64,000 nucleotides of DNA from Polyangium mundeleinium. Its GTDB lineage: Bacteria > Myxococcota_A > Polyangia > Polyangiales > Polyangiaceae. The translations under genes and the position numbers were made by a program. The DNA lies in NCBI RefSeq assembly GCF_028369105.1, contig NZ_JAQNDO010000001.1:1651711-1715710 (forward strand), given 5' to 3'. Below, piece by piece: positions 1 through 8,581 of the stretch. The first letter of the stretch is position 1, and each line of letters starts with the position of its first letter. The notes under the pieces were generated by a model that was not told the origin of the DNA, did no database searches, and saw only the letters and a program-made list of their open reading frames with translations.

Positions 1-2
1 TG

Positions 3-734
3 AAGACGTGGGAGCAAACCGTCCTCACGCCTTTCTACACTGAAATGGCTGCCCTCCTTCGCGCGAAGGACCCCACGGCGCTCGTCTTCTTCGACGCCAC
101 CGGCACCGACGCGATCGGCGCCGCCACGTACCTCGACAAACCCGAGGGCGAAGGCCTCGTCTTTGCCCCGCACTGGTACGACTCCATCGCCCTCTTCGGC
201 GGCACCCCGTCCCCCTCGAATGCGGCCACGTACCTCTCGAAATGGGCTGACAAGGGCCGTGAATGGAACATGCCTGTCCTCATCGGCGAATCGGGCGTCC
301 CGCGGGACCTCGAGACCGCCGGCGAGTTCGTCACGGCCGTCTACGACGCCATGGACGACAATGCCCTCCATTTCACCTACTGGGAGTACAGCGATTCGAA
401 GGAGACCTGGAACGCCGAGGACCTCTCCCTCATCGACGACGAGGGCCAGGAAGCCACCGCGATCACCTCCGTCGTCGCGCGCCCCTATCCCCGCGCCGTC
501 GCCGGCGAGGCGCCCTCGTTCCGTTACGACACCGCAGCCCGCAGGTTTGCTCTCGCGTACGACGTGCCCACCGAAAACGGTGTCACGGAAATCATCGTCC
601 CGGAGCGAAATTATCCTGAGGGCTACCGCGTCGAGCTCTCGAACGGCTGCGTCGACGCCACGCACCCGGGCCTCTTGCTCGTGCGCCCTTCCGCTGGCGC
701 CACGCGCGTCGAGGTCTCGGTCCTCCCTCGCTGA
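3..734 (+). CDS. Glycoside hydrolase family 5 (endoglycoceramidase-like), C-terminal part
   Basis: The frame is open at the left window edge, so the gene begins upstream and the first barrel strands and the general acid are not visible. What remains is the end of a TIM barrel and a C-terminal domain of about 90 residues. The segment IGESGVPRD (Glu codon at 288-290) fits the strand-7 nucleophile of GH5 enzymes, and HFTYWEYSD downstream fits strand 8. The beta-rich tail is like that of endoglycosylceramidases. The substrate cannot be told from this part; a glycolipid or glucan is inference. It is followed after 87 bp by a methyltransferase gene on the same strand. Confidence 0.7.
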   Translation, partial: KTWEQTVLTPFYTEMAALLRAKDPTALVFFDATGTDAIGAATYLDKPEGEGLVFAPHWYDSIALFGGTPSPSNAATYLSKWADKGREWNMPVLIGESGVPRDLETAGEFVTAVYDAMDDNALHFTYWEYSDSKETWNAEDLSLIDDEGQEATAITSVVARPYPRAVAGEAPSFRYDTAARRFALAYDVPTENGVTEIIVPERNYPEGYRVELSNGCVDATHPGLLLVRPSAGATRVEVSVLPR

Positions 735-821
735 TGTGGGGCGTTCCTTACCCTCCGTCCTGGTAGAATTTCCAGGCGAGTCCTTGTAGGGTGCGCGCCG
801 ATAGCCGAAGGGAGACCTCAC

Positions 822-1859
822 GTGGATATTTTCACTCGACTCGATCCGACGAAAACGTACACCGCGCCGCAGCTTCAGCTCATCTTGGGTGCGTGGGTCC
901 TGAGCGGGTTCGTCGAACCGGGCACCAAGGTCTCGACCACGAACGGGCACGTCGCGGAGGACGACTACACCAAGCAGTCCATTTATTCGCTCCTCTACTC
1001 GCTCTACCGCTCCGTCGGCATCGTCGAGGGCGACACGGGCGAGTCGTACGAATTCACGTTCAACACCTGGGGCTACGCGTGGCCCGAGGCCTGGGGAAAG
1101 TGCCCGATCCTGGCCTCCGATCCGCAGCGGTTTGGTCGGATTGCGTACACGGGTCTCTATCAGTTCAACGAGATCCAGGAGTACGTCAAGGCGCGCAACG
1201 GTCGCGTTCACGTCATCGAGATGGGCTGCGGCACCGGTGCCGGCGCGCACCACGTCTGCCACAACGTGCTGCCGGACTGCACCTACGAGGCTGTCGACAT
1301 GCAAAATGCCGCCATTGAGACGTGCAGGCGCAGGTTCGTCCCCGGCCTTCGCGGGCGCCTCGTCGCCACCCACTCGGACGCCACGAAGCTCTCGATCCCG
1401 GATGGGAGCGCGGATTTCGTCGCCGTCAACGAGACCCACGTCACCGAAATGGTGGGCATCGTGACGCCGGAGGACGAGCGTTTCTTCCGCACCGCCTACC
1501 GTCTCCTCAAGCCCGGTGGTTTCCTCACGTGGGGCAACGCCATTCCCGACGTCACGTGGCAGCCTTGTTTCGATTTCCTGAAGTCGATCGGCATGAAGCA
1601 GGTCGAGGTCCGCGACGTCACGAAAGAAGCCGTCCTCGCGCGTGACCTCGACGCTGGCCGCGCCGACGCGTACGTGCGCCACGTCCTCGACATGTTCCCC
1701 GCGTTCCGCGTCCCCGTCGTCGGCCCGAAGAAGCGGCTCGAAGCGAAACTCGCGATGGAGAACTTCTACCGCAATCCCGGGACGAACCTTTACCAGAACA
1801 TGGTCGACCGCACCGACACGTACAAGGTCGTCCTCTTCCAGAAGCCCGCGGCGAGCTGA
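822..1859 (+). CDS. SAM-dependent methyltransferase
   Basis: A class I Rossmann methyltransferase of 345 residues. Motif I is EMGCGTGAG at about residues 133-141, the acidic residue ending strand 2 is in EAVDMQNA, and the post-motif LLKPGGFL is typical of the Methyltransf_11/25 group. An N-terminal helical region of about 110 residues precedes the fold, as in small-molecule or lipid methyltransferases. The start is GTG at 822, chosen because AAGGGAG lies 8 nt upstream; no ATG fits. There is no signal peptide, so it is cytosolic. The acceptor substrate is unknown; the upstream glycoside hydrolase gives no clear pathway. Confidence 0.75.
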   Translation: MDIFTRLDPTKTYTAPQLQLILGAWVLSGFVEPGTKVSTTNGHVAEDDYTKQSIYSLLYSLYRSVGIVEGDTGESYEFTFNTWGYAWPEAWGKCPILASDPQRFGRIAYTGLYQFNEIQEYVKARNGRVHVIEMGCGTGAGAHHVCHNVLPDCTYEAVDMQNAAIETCRRRFVPGLRGRLVATHSDATKLSIPDGSADFVAVNETHVTEMVGIVTPEDERFFRTAYRLLKPGGFLTWGNAIPDVTWQPCFDFLKSIGMKQVEVRDVTKEAVLARDLDAGRADAYVRHVLDMFPAFRVPVVGPKKRLEAKLAMENFYRNPGTNLYQNMVDRTDTYKVVLFQKPAAS

Positions 1860-1861
1860 AA

Positions 1862-1902
1862 CAAAAGCCCCCTCTGAAAAAAAGCCCCCTCTGAAAAAAA
1901 AG
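1862..1902. repeat. Short tandem repeat of poly-A plus GCCCCCTCT units
   Basis: Two full units and the start of a third, each a run of 4-8 A followed by GCCCCCTCT, sit between two convergent genes. The third unit runs directly into the left arm of the hairpin at 1903-1930, so the units look like partial copies of that arm. Confidence 0.7.
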
Positions 1903-1947
1903 CCCCCTCTCCCGCGGGCGGGAGAGGGGGTTGGGGTGAGGGTCTAG
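1903..1947. terminator. REP-like GC hairpin between convergent genes
   Basis: A 13-bp perfect inverted repeat (1903-1915 with 1918-1930) is followed by TTGGGGTGAGGGT. This matches the common dispersed REP-like element made of a CCCTCTCCC/GGGAGAGGG stem with a TTGGGGTGAGGG tail. It lies between the methyltransferase and peptidase stop codons, so it probably serves as a bidirectional terminator. Confidence 0.6.
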
Positions 1948-1960
1948 CGGTAGGGCTTGC

Positions 1961-4111
1961 CTACTTCTTCGGCAACGCCTCGCTGATCCCGTACACCTGC
2001 TCCACCCCCGCCGGCACCTGCAGGCTCGACCCCTTGAAATCGTCGCCCACCGGCTCGATCGGCCCGCCCAGGCATTGCGCCAGGAACGTCTCGGCCACCG
2101 CATTGAAGCTCATCCGGTTCTCCGGCCGCGCGAACCCGTGCCCCTCATCGGGGTACAGCACGTACGTCACCGGGATGCTCTTCGCCTGCATCGCCTTCAC
2201 GATCTGATCGCTCTCCGCCTGCTTCACGCGCGGATCGTTCGCGCCCTGCCCGATCAGCAGCGGCTTCTTGATCTTGTCCACGTGCGAGAGCGGGCTCCGC
2301 TCCTCCAAGAGCTTCGTGCCCTCGGGCGTCCCGGGATCCCCCATTCGCTTGTGGAACGTCGCCACCATCGGCGCCCAGTACGGCGGAATCGTCGCGAGCA
2401 GCGTCTTCAGATTCGACGGCCCCACGATGTCGACCCCGCAGGCGAACTGGTCCGGCGTGAACGTCAGCCCCACGAGCGTCGCGTACCCGCCGTAGCTCCC
2501 GCCCATGATCGCCACCTTCGCGCCGTCCGCGACCTTCCCGTCCACGGCCCATTTCACCGCGTCGATCAGGTCGTCGTGCATCTTGCCGGCCCACTCGTTG
2601 TTCCCGGCGTTCAGGAACTTCTTCCCGAACCCGGTCGAGCCGCGGTAGTTCACCGACAGCACCGCGTACCCGCGGTTCGCCAGCCACTGGTGCATCCCGT
2701 TCAGCCCCCAGGTGTCGCGCGCCCACGGCCCGCCGTGCACCAGGAGCACCATCGGCAGCGGCTTGTCCGGACGACCATCGACCTCCGGATCCGACGCCTT
2801 CGGCAGCGTCAAATAACTCACCAGGTCGAGCCCGTCGCGCGACTTGATCACCACCGGGTGCATTTTCGAGAGCGGCTTGCCTTCGAGCGCCTTCAGGTTC
2901 GTGAACAGGAATTCCGTCTTCTTCTTGTCACGATCGTACCGGTAATACTTCACCGGCCCGTCCGAGGGCACGAGCGCCACGAGCCAGCGCTTGTCGTCGA
3001 GCGTCCGGCTGAGCACGCGCAGCTCGCCGTCGCCGAGCTTGCCGAGCAGATCCAGATCCGGCTGGATCGACTTGTCGATCGTCTGCCACGTCGGCTTGTC
3101 GAACACCGCCGCCGCCGCTTGCAGCTTGCCGGTCTTCGGGTGACCGATGAAGCGCTGCACGTCGGCCTTCGCGTCCTCGACGAGCAACTTTGCCTTCTTC
3201 GTCGCGAAATCGAGCTCGAAGAGCGCCGCCGTGTTCCGGCCGCGGCTGTCGAGCAGGTAGAGCGTCTTGCCCGACCCGTCGAAGCTCACGGGGTTCGTCG
3301 TCTCGGCGTCCTCGAACGGCACCGTCAGGTACGGCTCGGGCTCCTTGCCCTTCTCCTTCGGCTTCGCGTTCGGGTCGATGAACACATCGCCGCCGTCGGG
3401 CCCTTTGCGCATCGCGAGCCGGACCTTGAAATCGTCGTCCGCCTCGAAACCCGCGTAGTTCCCCTCGTTCTTGAAGACGAGCTTCTTCTCGCCGGTCTTG
3501 ACGTCGATCCGGTAGAGGTCGTGCACCTTCTTGTCGCGGTCGTTGATCCCGACCAGCACCTCGCCGGGGATCTTCTGCGACACGCCCGAGATCCGCGCCG
3601 CGATCCCGTCGATCGGCGTGAGATCCTTCGTCTCGCCTTTCTTCAGATCGACCGCGTAGAGATGCCAGTTCTCGTCGCCGCCCTTGTCCTGCACGTAGAG
3701 CACGTGGTCGTTCGTGTAGGCCCAGAAATACTGCCGGATCCCGCGCACCTTGTCGCTCGTCACGGGCTTGGCTTTCGACGGGTCGTCCGCGGGGCCGACC
3801 CACACGTTCATCACCCCGTCCACGGGCGCGAGGAACGAGAGCTGCTTGCCGTCGTGGCTGAGCTGCGGGCTCGCGCGGTCGGGGTTGCCGAAGAGCACGT
3901 CGCGCGGGATGAGCGACGTATCGACCCGCGGCGCGGCCGGGCCCTTCACGGCGGCCGTGGCGGCCGGCGGCGGCGTCGCGTCGGCCGTGCGCGCGGGCGG
4001 CGGGGGCGGCGGCGTCTCGGGCGGCGGATACTCCGCCGTCTCGGCGCAAGCAGCGACGCCGACGAGCAGCGACAGGACGAATGACAGGCCGATCTTCTTC
4101 GCGAGTGCCAT
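1961..4111 (-). CDS. S9 family prolyl oligopeptidase-type peptidase, lipoprotein
   Basis: A 716-residue serine peptidase of family S9 with an N-terminal beta-propeller (about 70-440) and a C-terminal alpha/beta-hydrolase domain. The catalytic triad is visible: Ser539 in GGSYGGY, Asp626 in NDPRVKQ and His658 in DEGHGF. The N-terminus is a lipoprotein signal with lipobox VAAC (Cys22), followed by a Pro-rich linker, so the enzyme is expected in the periplasm or on a membrane surface. The start ATG at 4111 is preferred over upstream in-frame codons because a GGAGG lies just upstream and the signal peptide then begins correctly. It probably cleaves short peptides. It is divergent from the photolyase gene. 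Confidence 0.88.
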   Translation of the reverse strand: MALAKKIGLSFVLSLLVGVAACAETAEYPPPETPPPPPPARTADATPPPAATAAVKGPAAPRVDTSLIPRDVLFGNPDRASPQLSHDGKQLSFLAPVDGVMNVWVGPADDPSKAKPVTSDKVRGIRQYFWAYTNDHVLYVQDKGGDENWHLYAVDLKKGETKDLTPIDGIAARISGVSQKIPGEVLVGINDRDKKVHDLYRIDVKTGEKKLVFKNEGNYAGFEADDDFKVRLAMRKGPDGGDVFIDPNAKPKEKGKEPEPYLTVPFEDAETTNPVSFDGSGKTLYLLDSRGRNTAALFELDFATKKAKLLVEDAKADVQRFIGHPKTGKLQAAAAVFDKPTWQTIDKSIQPDLDLLGKLGDGELRVLSRTLDDKRWLVALVPSDGPVKYYRYDRDKKKTEFLFTNLKALEGKPLSKMHPVVIKSRDGLDLVSYLTLPKASDPEVDGRPDKPLPMVLLVHGGPWARDTWGLNGMHQWLANRGYAVLSVNYRGSTGFGKKFLNAGNNEWAGKMHDDLIDAVKWAVDGKVADGAKVAIMGGSYGGYATLVGLTFTPDQFACGVDIVGPSNLKTLLATIPPYWAPMVATFHKRMGDPGTPEGTKLLEERSPLSHVDKIKKPLLIGQGANDPRVKQAESDQIVKAMQAKSIPVTYVLYPDEGHGFARPENRMSFNAVAETFLAQCLGGPIEPVGDDFKGSSLQVPAGVEQVYGISEALPKK

Positions 4112-4335
4112 CGGGCAAACCTCCCTCATGCGTACCCGGAGGTGGACGCTCCCCACCGGTGCGTGTGAACCGACGCCTTCATACTCCAAGAGCCGGTCGG
4201 ACGTCCCGAGCCTCTCGCCGAAAAAAATGTGCCCCCGACATGTGGCTTGTTTCACTGTCCGACGATTTTTCAGGCCTCTTCGTACCGCGGCCCTTGCCGG
4301 TGGTGGGTGCTGACTTAGGGGAACCGCGTCTGGAC

Positions 4336-5880
4336 ATGGCCATGACGAACCCTGACACGCTCCTCCGCGAGAGCCGCGTCCCCTCGGACCGCGTGCGCCT
4401 GGCAAACGACCGCGATCTCCGGCCGGACGGGGCCTTCGTCCTCTACTGGATGACGGCGGCGCGGCGCACCCATTTCAACTTTGGCCTCGAACGCGCCGCC
4501 GAATGGGCGCGCGCCCTCGGCCGCCCCCTCGTCGTCCTCGAAGCCTTGCGCGCCGGGTATCCCTACGCGAGCGACAGGCTCCATGCGTTCGTTTTGCGCG
4601 GTATGGCCGACAATGCCCGCCGCCTCGCCGAGGCCGGCGTCACGCACCACGCCTACGTCGAACCTCGCCCCGGCGCGGGCAAGGGCCTCATCGCCGCGCT
4701 CTCGCGCCGCGCGTGCGTGGTCGTCACCGACGATTTTCCCATCTTTTTCCTGCCGCGCATGATCGCCGCCGCGGCGAAGCAGATCCCGGTCCGCTTCGAA
4801 CAGGTCGATTCCAACGGCCTCTTGCCCATCTACGCCCCCGAACGCGTCTTCACCACGGCCTTCTCGTTCCGCGCGTATCTCCAGAAAAACCTCCTCCCGC
4901 ACCTCCGCCGCCGCCCGCTCGCCGATCCGCTCGCCGCGGGCCTGCCGGCCCCTCCCAAAACCCTCCTCGCGCCTGACCTCCTCGCGCGCTGGCCCGCCGC
5001 CTCGCCCGAGCTCCTCGCCGCCTCGCCCGCGGCGCTCGCCGCGCTCCCGATCGACCACACGGTCCCTGTCGTCCCCCGCATTCCGGGCGGCCCCGAGGCG
5101 GGCCGCGCCGCGATCGCGCGTTTCCTGCGGTCGAACCTCCTCCGGTACGACACCGAGCGCAACGACCCCGACGCCCGCGCCACGAGCGGCCTCTCGCCTT
5201 ATCTCCATTTTGGCCACGTCTCCACGCACGAGGTCTTCGCCGAGCTCGAGCGGCTCGAAGCTTGGACCGAAAAAAAGACCCAACCCGCGGGCGGCAAACG
5301 CGAGGGCTTTTGGGGTATGAGCCCGCCCGTCGAGTCGTTCCTCGACGAGCTCGTCACCTGGCGCGAAATCGGCCTGAACCTCTGCGCCCTCCGACCGGAC
5401 GACGCGCAGCGCTTCGAATCCCTCCCGGACTGGGCCCAGAAGACCCTCGCCGATCACGAATCCGATCCCCGCCCGGCGCTCTTCACCCTCGCCGAGCTCG
5501 AAGGCGCGCGCACGTCCGATCCCCTCTGGAACGCGGCGCAACGCGAGCTCCTCCGGGACGGCCGCATCCACAACTACCTGCGCATGCTCTGGGGCAAACG
5601 TGTCCTCGAATGGACCCGCACCCCGCGCGAGGCCCTCGCCATCCTGATCGAGCTCAACGACAAGTACGCGCTCGACGGCCGCGACCCGAACTCGTATTCG
5701 GGCATCCTCTGGACGTTCGGTCGCTACGACCGTCCCTGGGCCCCCGAACGACCGGTCTACGGCACGGTCCGCTACATGAGCTCGTCCAATACGTTGAAGA
5801 AAATCGACCTCCAGCACTACCTCGTCGAGTTCGGCAGCCCGGAGGACGCGGCTCGTCGCGACAAACGGTACACGAAATGA
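4336..5880 (+). CDS. phr: Class II deoxyribodipyrimidine photolyase
   Basis: This flavoenzyme repairs cyclobutane pyrimidine dimers using light. The N-terminal antenna domain begins with FVLYWMTAARRTHFNFGLE and the C-terminal FAD domain has the class II signatures YLRMLWGKRVLEW and DGRDPNSYSGILWTFGRYD. The 514-residue length is slightly above the usual 450-500 for the class. The frame is open far upstream, but ATG 4336 (or ATG 4342) is the first that gives the usual N-terminus. The insert near residues 185-240 is Ala/Pro/Leu-rich and probably a loop. It stands alone, divergent from the peptidase. Confidence 0.9.
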   Translation: MAMTNPDTLLRESRVPSDRVRLANDRDLRPDGAFVLYWMTAARRTHFNFGLERAAEWARALGRPLVVLEALRAGYPYASDRLHAFVLRGMADNARRLAEAGVTHHAYVEPRPGAGKGLIAALSRRACVVVTDDFPIFFLPRMIAAAAKQIPVRFEQVDSNGLLPIYAPERVFTTAFSFRAYLQKNLLPHLRRRPLADPLAAGLPAPPKTLLAPDLLARWPAASPELLAASPAALAALPIDHTVPVVPRIPGGPEAGRAAIARFLRSNLLRYDTERNDPDARATSGLSPYLHFGHVSTHEVFAELERLEAWTEKKTQPAGGKREGFWGMSPPVESFLDELVTWREIGLNLCALRPDDAQRFESLPDWAQKTLADHESDPRPALFTLAELEGARTSDPLWNAAQRELLRDGRIHNYLRMLWGKRVLEWTRTPREALAILIELNDKYALDGRDPNSYSGILWTFGRYDRPWAPERPVYGTVRYMSSSNTLKKIDLQHYLVEFGSPEDAARRDKRYTK

Positions 5881-5967
5881 ATTGAGAGCCGGGGGGAAGT
5901 TCCTTGATCCGCCCCGGCCCTCGGGTATTCATGTTTCGACGCGCCCCGCACCGCGACGCGCGAAGAT

Positions 5968-6297
5968 TTACTTCTTCTCGCCTCCACCCTCACCTTCGGA
6001 TTGCTTTCCCTCCTCGATCAGCTCCTTCACGCGCTGACCGCCCTTGTGCCCGATTTCGGAATAAAATTCGGGGCCGTACTTGTCGCGAACGGTCTCGCCG
6101 CCCTTCTGGCCGCCCTTGTGCCCGATCTCGGAGTAGAACTCGGGGCCGTACTTCTCGCGCACGGTCTCGCCGCCCTTGCGTCCGATCTCGGCGTAACCTT
6201 CGGAGCCGAGCTCTTCCTTGCGGGCCTCACCGCCCAGCCGTCCGGCCTCCTCGACGGTCATTTGACCCTTCCCGGAATGCTCTTTTTTCTCCGCCAT
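5968..6297 (-). CDS. KGG-repeat stress protein, long form
   Basis: A 109-residue hydrophilic protein of the KGG/YciG/GsiB-like stress family. After a leader with [14 protein letters not shown] there are repeats centred on [18 protein letters not shown] and IGHKGGQ, with KYGPEFYSE spacers between the later ones. Such proteins are hydrophilin-like and tied to desiccation, heat or stationary phase in other bacteria; that role is inferred here. The AGGAGA upstream supports the ATG at 6297. A shorter paralogue follows upstream at 6354-6572, and the same N-terminal leader recurs on a DUF2795 protein at 33.7-34.1 kb. Confidence 0.82.
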   Translation of the reverse strand: MAEKKEHSGKGQMTVEEAGRLGGEARKEELGSEGYAEIGRKGGETVREKYGPEFYSEIGHKGGQKGGETVRDKYGPEFYSEIGHKGGQRVKELIEEGKQSEGEGGGEKK

Positions 6298-6353
6298 GGT
6301 CGTCTCCTGTTCCTTGGGAAAACGAGCGGCAAGCCCGCGCTCGTCGTTCCTGG

Positions 6354-6572
6354 CTAGCGTTTCTGGCCTTGGCCGCGCTCGCCCTCACCTTCGGACTGTT
6401 TGCCCTCCTCGATGAGCTCTCGGACGCGCTGGCCGCCCTTGTGGCCGATCTCGGAGTAGAACTCGGGCCCGTACTTGTCCCGCGTATGTTCGCCGCCGAT
6501 GTGCCCGCCCTTGCGACCGGCCTCCTCGACGGTCATCTGGCCTTTGCCGGGTTCGTCCTTGCGCTCTGCCAT
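6354..6572 (-). CDS. KGG-repeat stress protein, short form
   Basis: A 72-residue paralogue of the protein encoded at 5968-6297. It keeps the leader [13 protein letters not shown], then a single [16 protein letters not shown] unit and the same [13 protein letters not shown] tail, so the two differ chiefly in repeat number. GGGAGGGA before the ATG supports the start. The 56 bp between the two genes could allow cotranscription, short form first. It is very charged and has no membrane segment. Function is inferred only from the family: a soluble stress-protective protein. Confidence 0.8.
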   Translation of the reverse strand: MAERKDEPGKGQMTVEEAGRKGGHIGGEHTRDKYGPEFYSEIGHKGGQRVRELIEEGKQSEGEGERGQGQKR

Positions 6573-6774
6573 GTAGTTCCCTCCCAGCTCCCGCCGAACA
6601 TTCTCCGGCCGACCAGGGTGTCAATGGGGGGCCCTCCCGAAGGAGGGCTCCTCCCGCGCTGCGGGCCCGCCATCGCCGTGCGAGAGATCGAGAGCGGAAG
6701 CGCGCGCCGTTGAAACCGCCTCGACGCTCGCGCGTAGAAGGCTAGGATGCGTTCGCTCGATCGAGGAGGCTCCC

Positions 6775-7491
6775 GTGCCCAAGCCCAAGGATGATTCCCC
6801 CGAGCTCGAAAATGTCATCCGCCGCCGCGCCTTCCTGCGCGCCGCCGCGGCCGGCACCTCGTTTCTCGCGCTCGGCGGCGGCACCTACGTCCTCGCCGCC
6901 ACCGACGACCCGCGGGCCAAGCAGCTCCGCCCCGACGGCCGCCCGCGCCTCCCGCCGGGCCAGCGCATCCTCGACGCGCTCAAGCCCATGGGCGGCGACC
7001 CGGGCGACCCGAGCCCCTCGGCCTTCAAGTTGCACGTCCACGGCGACGTCGACAACCCCTTCGACCTCGATTTCGCGGGCCTGCTCGCGCTGCCGCAAAC
7101 CGAGCTGACGTGCGACGTTCATTGCGTCACGGGCTGGAGCGTGCTCGGCGCTCGATTCACGGGCGTCAAGGTCGCCGAGCTCGCCAAGATGGCCAAAGTG
7201 CGCGACACCGTGCGGCACGTGATCTTCGAGGCGGCGAACGGGTACACGGCGAACGTCCGCCTCGCCGAGGCGACCGCGCCGAACGTGCTCATCACGCACA
7301 AGCACGAGGGCAATCCGCTCACGCGCCCGCACGGACCGCCCGCCCGCGCGCTCGTGCCCGACCTTTATTTCTGGAAGAGCGCGAAATGGGTGACGGGCAT
7401 TCGGTTCGTCCGGACCGACCGGCCCGGCTACTGGGAGACGCGCGGCTACCACAACCACGCCGATCCCTGGGCCGAGGAGCGGTATGGCTGA
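6775..7491 (+). CDS. Tat-exported molybdopterin-dependent oxidoreductase (YedY/sulfite oxidase fold)
   Basis: A 238-residue protein with a twin-arginine-type signal (RRRAFLRAA near residue 17) and the oxidoreductase molybdopterin-binding fold. Cys117 in DVHCVTGWSV matches the molybdenum-ligating Cys of YedY/MsrP and sulfite oxidases. PDLYFWKSAKWV and GYWETRGYHNHADPW near the end are also typical. The start is GTG with GAGGAGG 5 nt upstream. The next gene overlaps by 8 bp and encodes a PepSY-type membrane protein, so the two probably form a periplasmic enzyme with a membrane partner. The substrate is unknown; methionine sulfoxide is one possibility by analogy with MsrP. Confidence 0.85.
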   Translation: MPKPKDDSPELENVIRRRAFLRAAAAGTSFLALGGGTYVLAATDDPRAKQLRPDGRPRLPPGQRILDALKPMGGDPGDPSPSAFKLHVHGDVDNPFDLDFAGLLALPQTELTCDVHCVTGWSVLGARFTGVKVAELAKMAKVRDTVRHVIFEAANGYTANVRLAEATAPNVLITHKHEGNPLTRPHGPPARALVPDLYFWKSAKWVTGIRFVRTDRPGYWETRGYHNHADPWAEERYG

Positions 7492-8071
7492 GGGCGCGCC
7501 CGAGCCCCGGCGGCGATTGTCGTTGCGAGGCCTCCTCCGCACGGTCCACCGAGACGCGGGCAACCTCGCGGTCGGGCTCACGCTCGTGTATGCCGCGTCC
7601 GGCCTCGCGGTGAACCACATCGCGGATTGGGACCCGAATTTCAAGAGCCACCAGACCACGCACGATCTCGGCGGACCTCTCGAAGGCGAGGATCAGGCCG
7701 TCGCCGAGCGGGTCCTTCAAAAGCTCGACGTGAAGGGCAAAGCAAGCGACGTCTACCGCGCCGCGCCAAACCAGCTCGAAATCACGCTCGACCGGCGCAC
7801 GCTCCACGTGGACACGCAAACCGGCAAGGTCCTCGACGAGGGCGAGGAGCCGCGGTTTTTCCTGCGACTCGCGAACTGGCTGCACCTGAACCGCGGCAAG
7901 AAAGCGTGGACCTACGTGGCCGACGGCTACGCGGTCTTGCTCCTCCTGCTCGCGTTTTCGGGGATGTTCATGCTGCCCGGCCGGAAAGGCCTGATCGGCC
8001 GGGGCGGCATCTTCGTGCTCGTCGGCGCGGCCGTGCCGATCGCCTATGTCGTGCTCTCGGGCGGCCCCTGA
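7484..8071 (+). CDS. PepSY-associated transmembrane protein, likely partner of the Mo enzyme
   Basis: A 195-residue membrane protein. A first membrane helix at about 25-45 carries TVHRDAGNLAVGLTLVY and ends in GLAVNHIADW. A soluble PepSY-like section follows (about 55-120), then RLANWLHLNRGKKAW and two more hydrophobic segments (about 140-160 and 172-190). His residues in HRD, VNHI and WLHLN are placed as possible haem ligands, as in PepSY_TM proteins. It overlaps the molybdoenzyme gene by 8 bp, implying translational coupling. An electron-delivery role similar to YedZ/MsrQ is inference, because this is not a MsrQ homologue. Confidence 0.75.
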   Translation: MAEGAPEPRRRLSLRGLLRTVHRDAGNLAVGLTLVYAASGLAVNHIADWDPNFKSHQTTHDLGGPLEGEDQAVAERVLQKLDVKGKASDVYRAAPNQLEITLDRRTLHVDTQTGKVLDEGEEPRFFLRLANWLHLNRGKKAWTYVADGYAVLLLLLAFSGMFMLPGRKGLIGRGGIFVLVGAAVPIAYVVLSGGP

Positions 8072-8086
8072 TCCGGCCGCCCCTCT

Positions 8087-8581
8087 TCATTTCAGCTTTT
8101 CGAGCCCGGGAAATGCCTCGGCTGCGCTCGTCGGGAAGAGCGAGACCTGGTCGCCCGCGCGCACCATCGTCTTTCCGAGCCGCGGGAACTCGGCGATCTC
8201 CGTCGGCTTTTTCTCGCCGCACGAGAGATACACGAGGTCCTCCTCGAACGGGTTCTTGAGGTGGTGGGCCACCGACGGCACGGGAAAACCCATGAAATCG
8301 CCCGGCCCCACCTCGAAGGACTCGTCCCCGATCTCGGCGATGCCCCGGCCGCTCAGGATGTAGAGGAACTCCTCCTCGCCGTAATGGCGATGATAGATGA
8401 ACGACTCTTTCCCCGGCGGCACGCGGATCAGGTTGACCCCGAGCCTCTCGAGCCCCGTCGCCATTCCCAGGAGATGTCCGTGGATCTGCGAATGGGGGTT
8501 GAACGGATGCGACATCGAGTGCTCGGGTCCGCGGTCGCGGGCCCGGATGAGAGATGGTTTTTTCGTGGATTCGTCGGTCAT
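8087..8581 (-). CDS. Cupin domain protein
   Basis: A 164-residue single-domain cupin. The first motif is HRHYGEEEFLYILSGRG with the expected His, His and Glu metal ligands, and the second is in PGDFMGFPVPSVAHHLKN. Such proteins bind a metal and act as dioxygenases, isomerases or sensors; which one applies here is unknown. The ATG at 8581 overlaps the stop of the upstream patatin gene as ATGA, so it is translationally coupled and second in a two-gene operon. A much longer in-frame extension upstream is not coding; it lies antisense to nothing but inside the patatin gene. Confidence 0.8.
   Translation of the reverse strand: MTDESTKKPSLIRARDRGPEHSMSHPFNPHSQIHGHLLGMATGLERLGVNLIRVPPGKESFIYHRHYGEEEFLYILSGRGIAEIGDESFEVGPGDFMGFPVPSVAHHLKNPFEEDLVYLSCGEKKPTEIAEFPRLGKTMVRAGDQVSLFPTSAAEAFPGLEKLK

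Noticed and set aside
2075..4084. A 669-codon plus-strand open frame opposite the S9 peptidase
   Set aside because: Shadow of a gene with a complete catalytic triad on the other strand.
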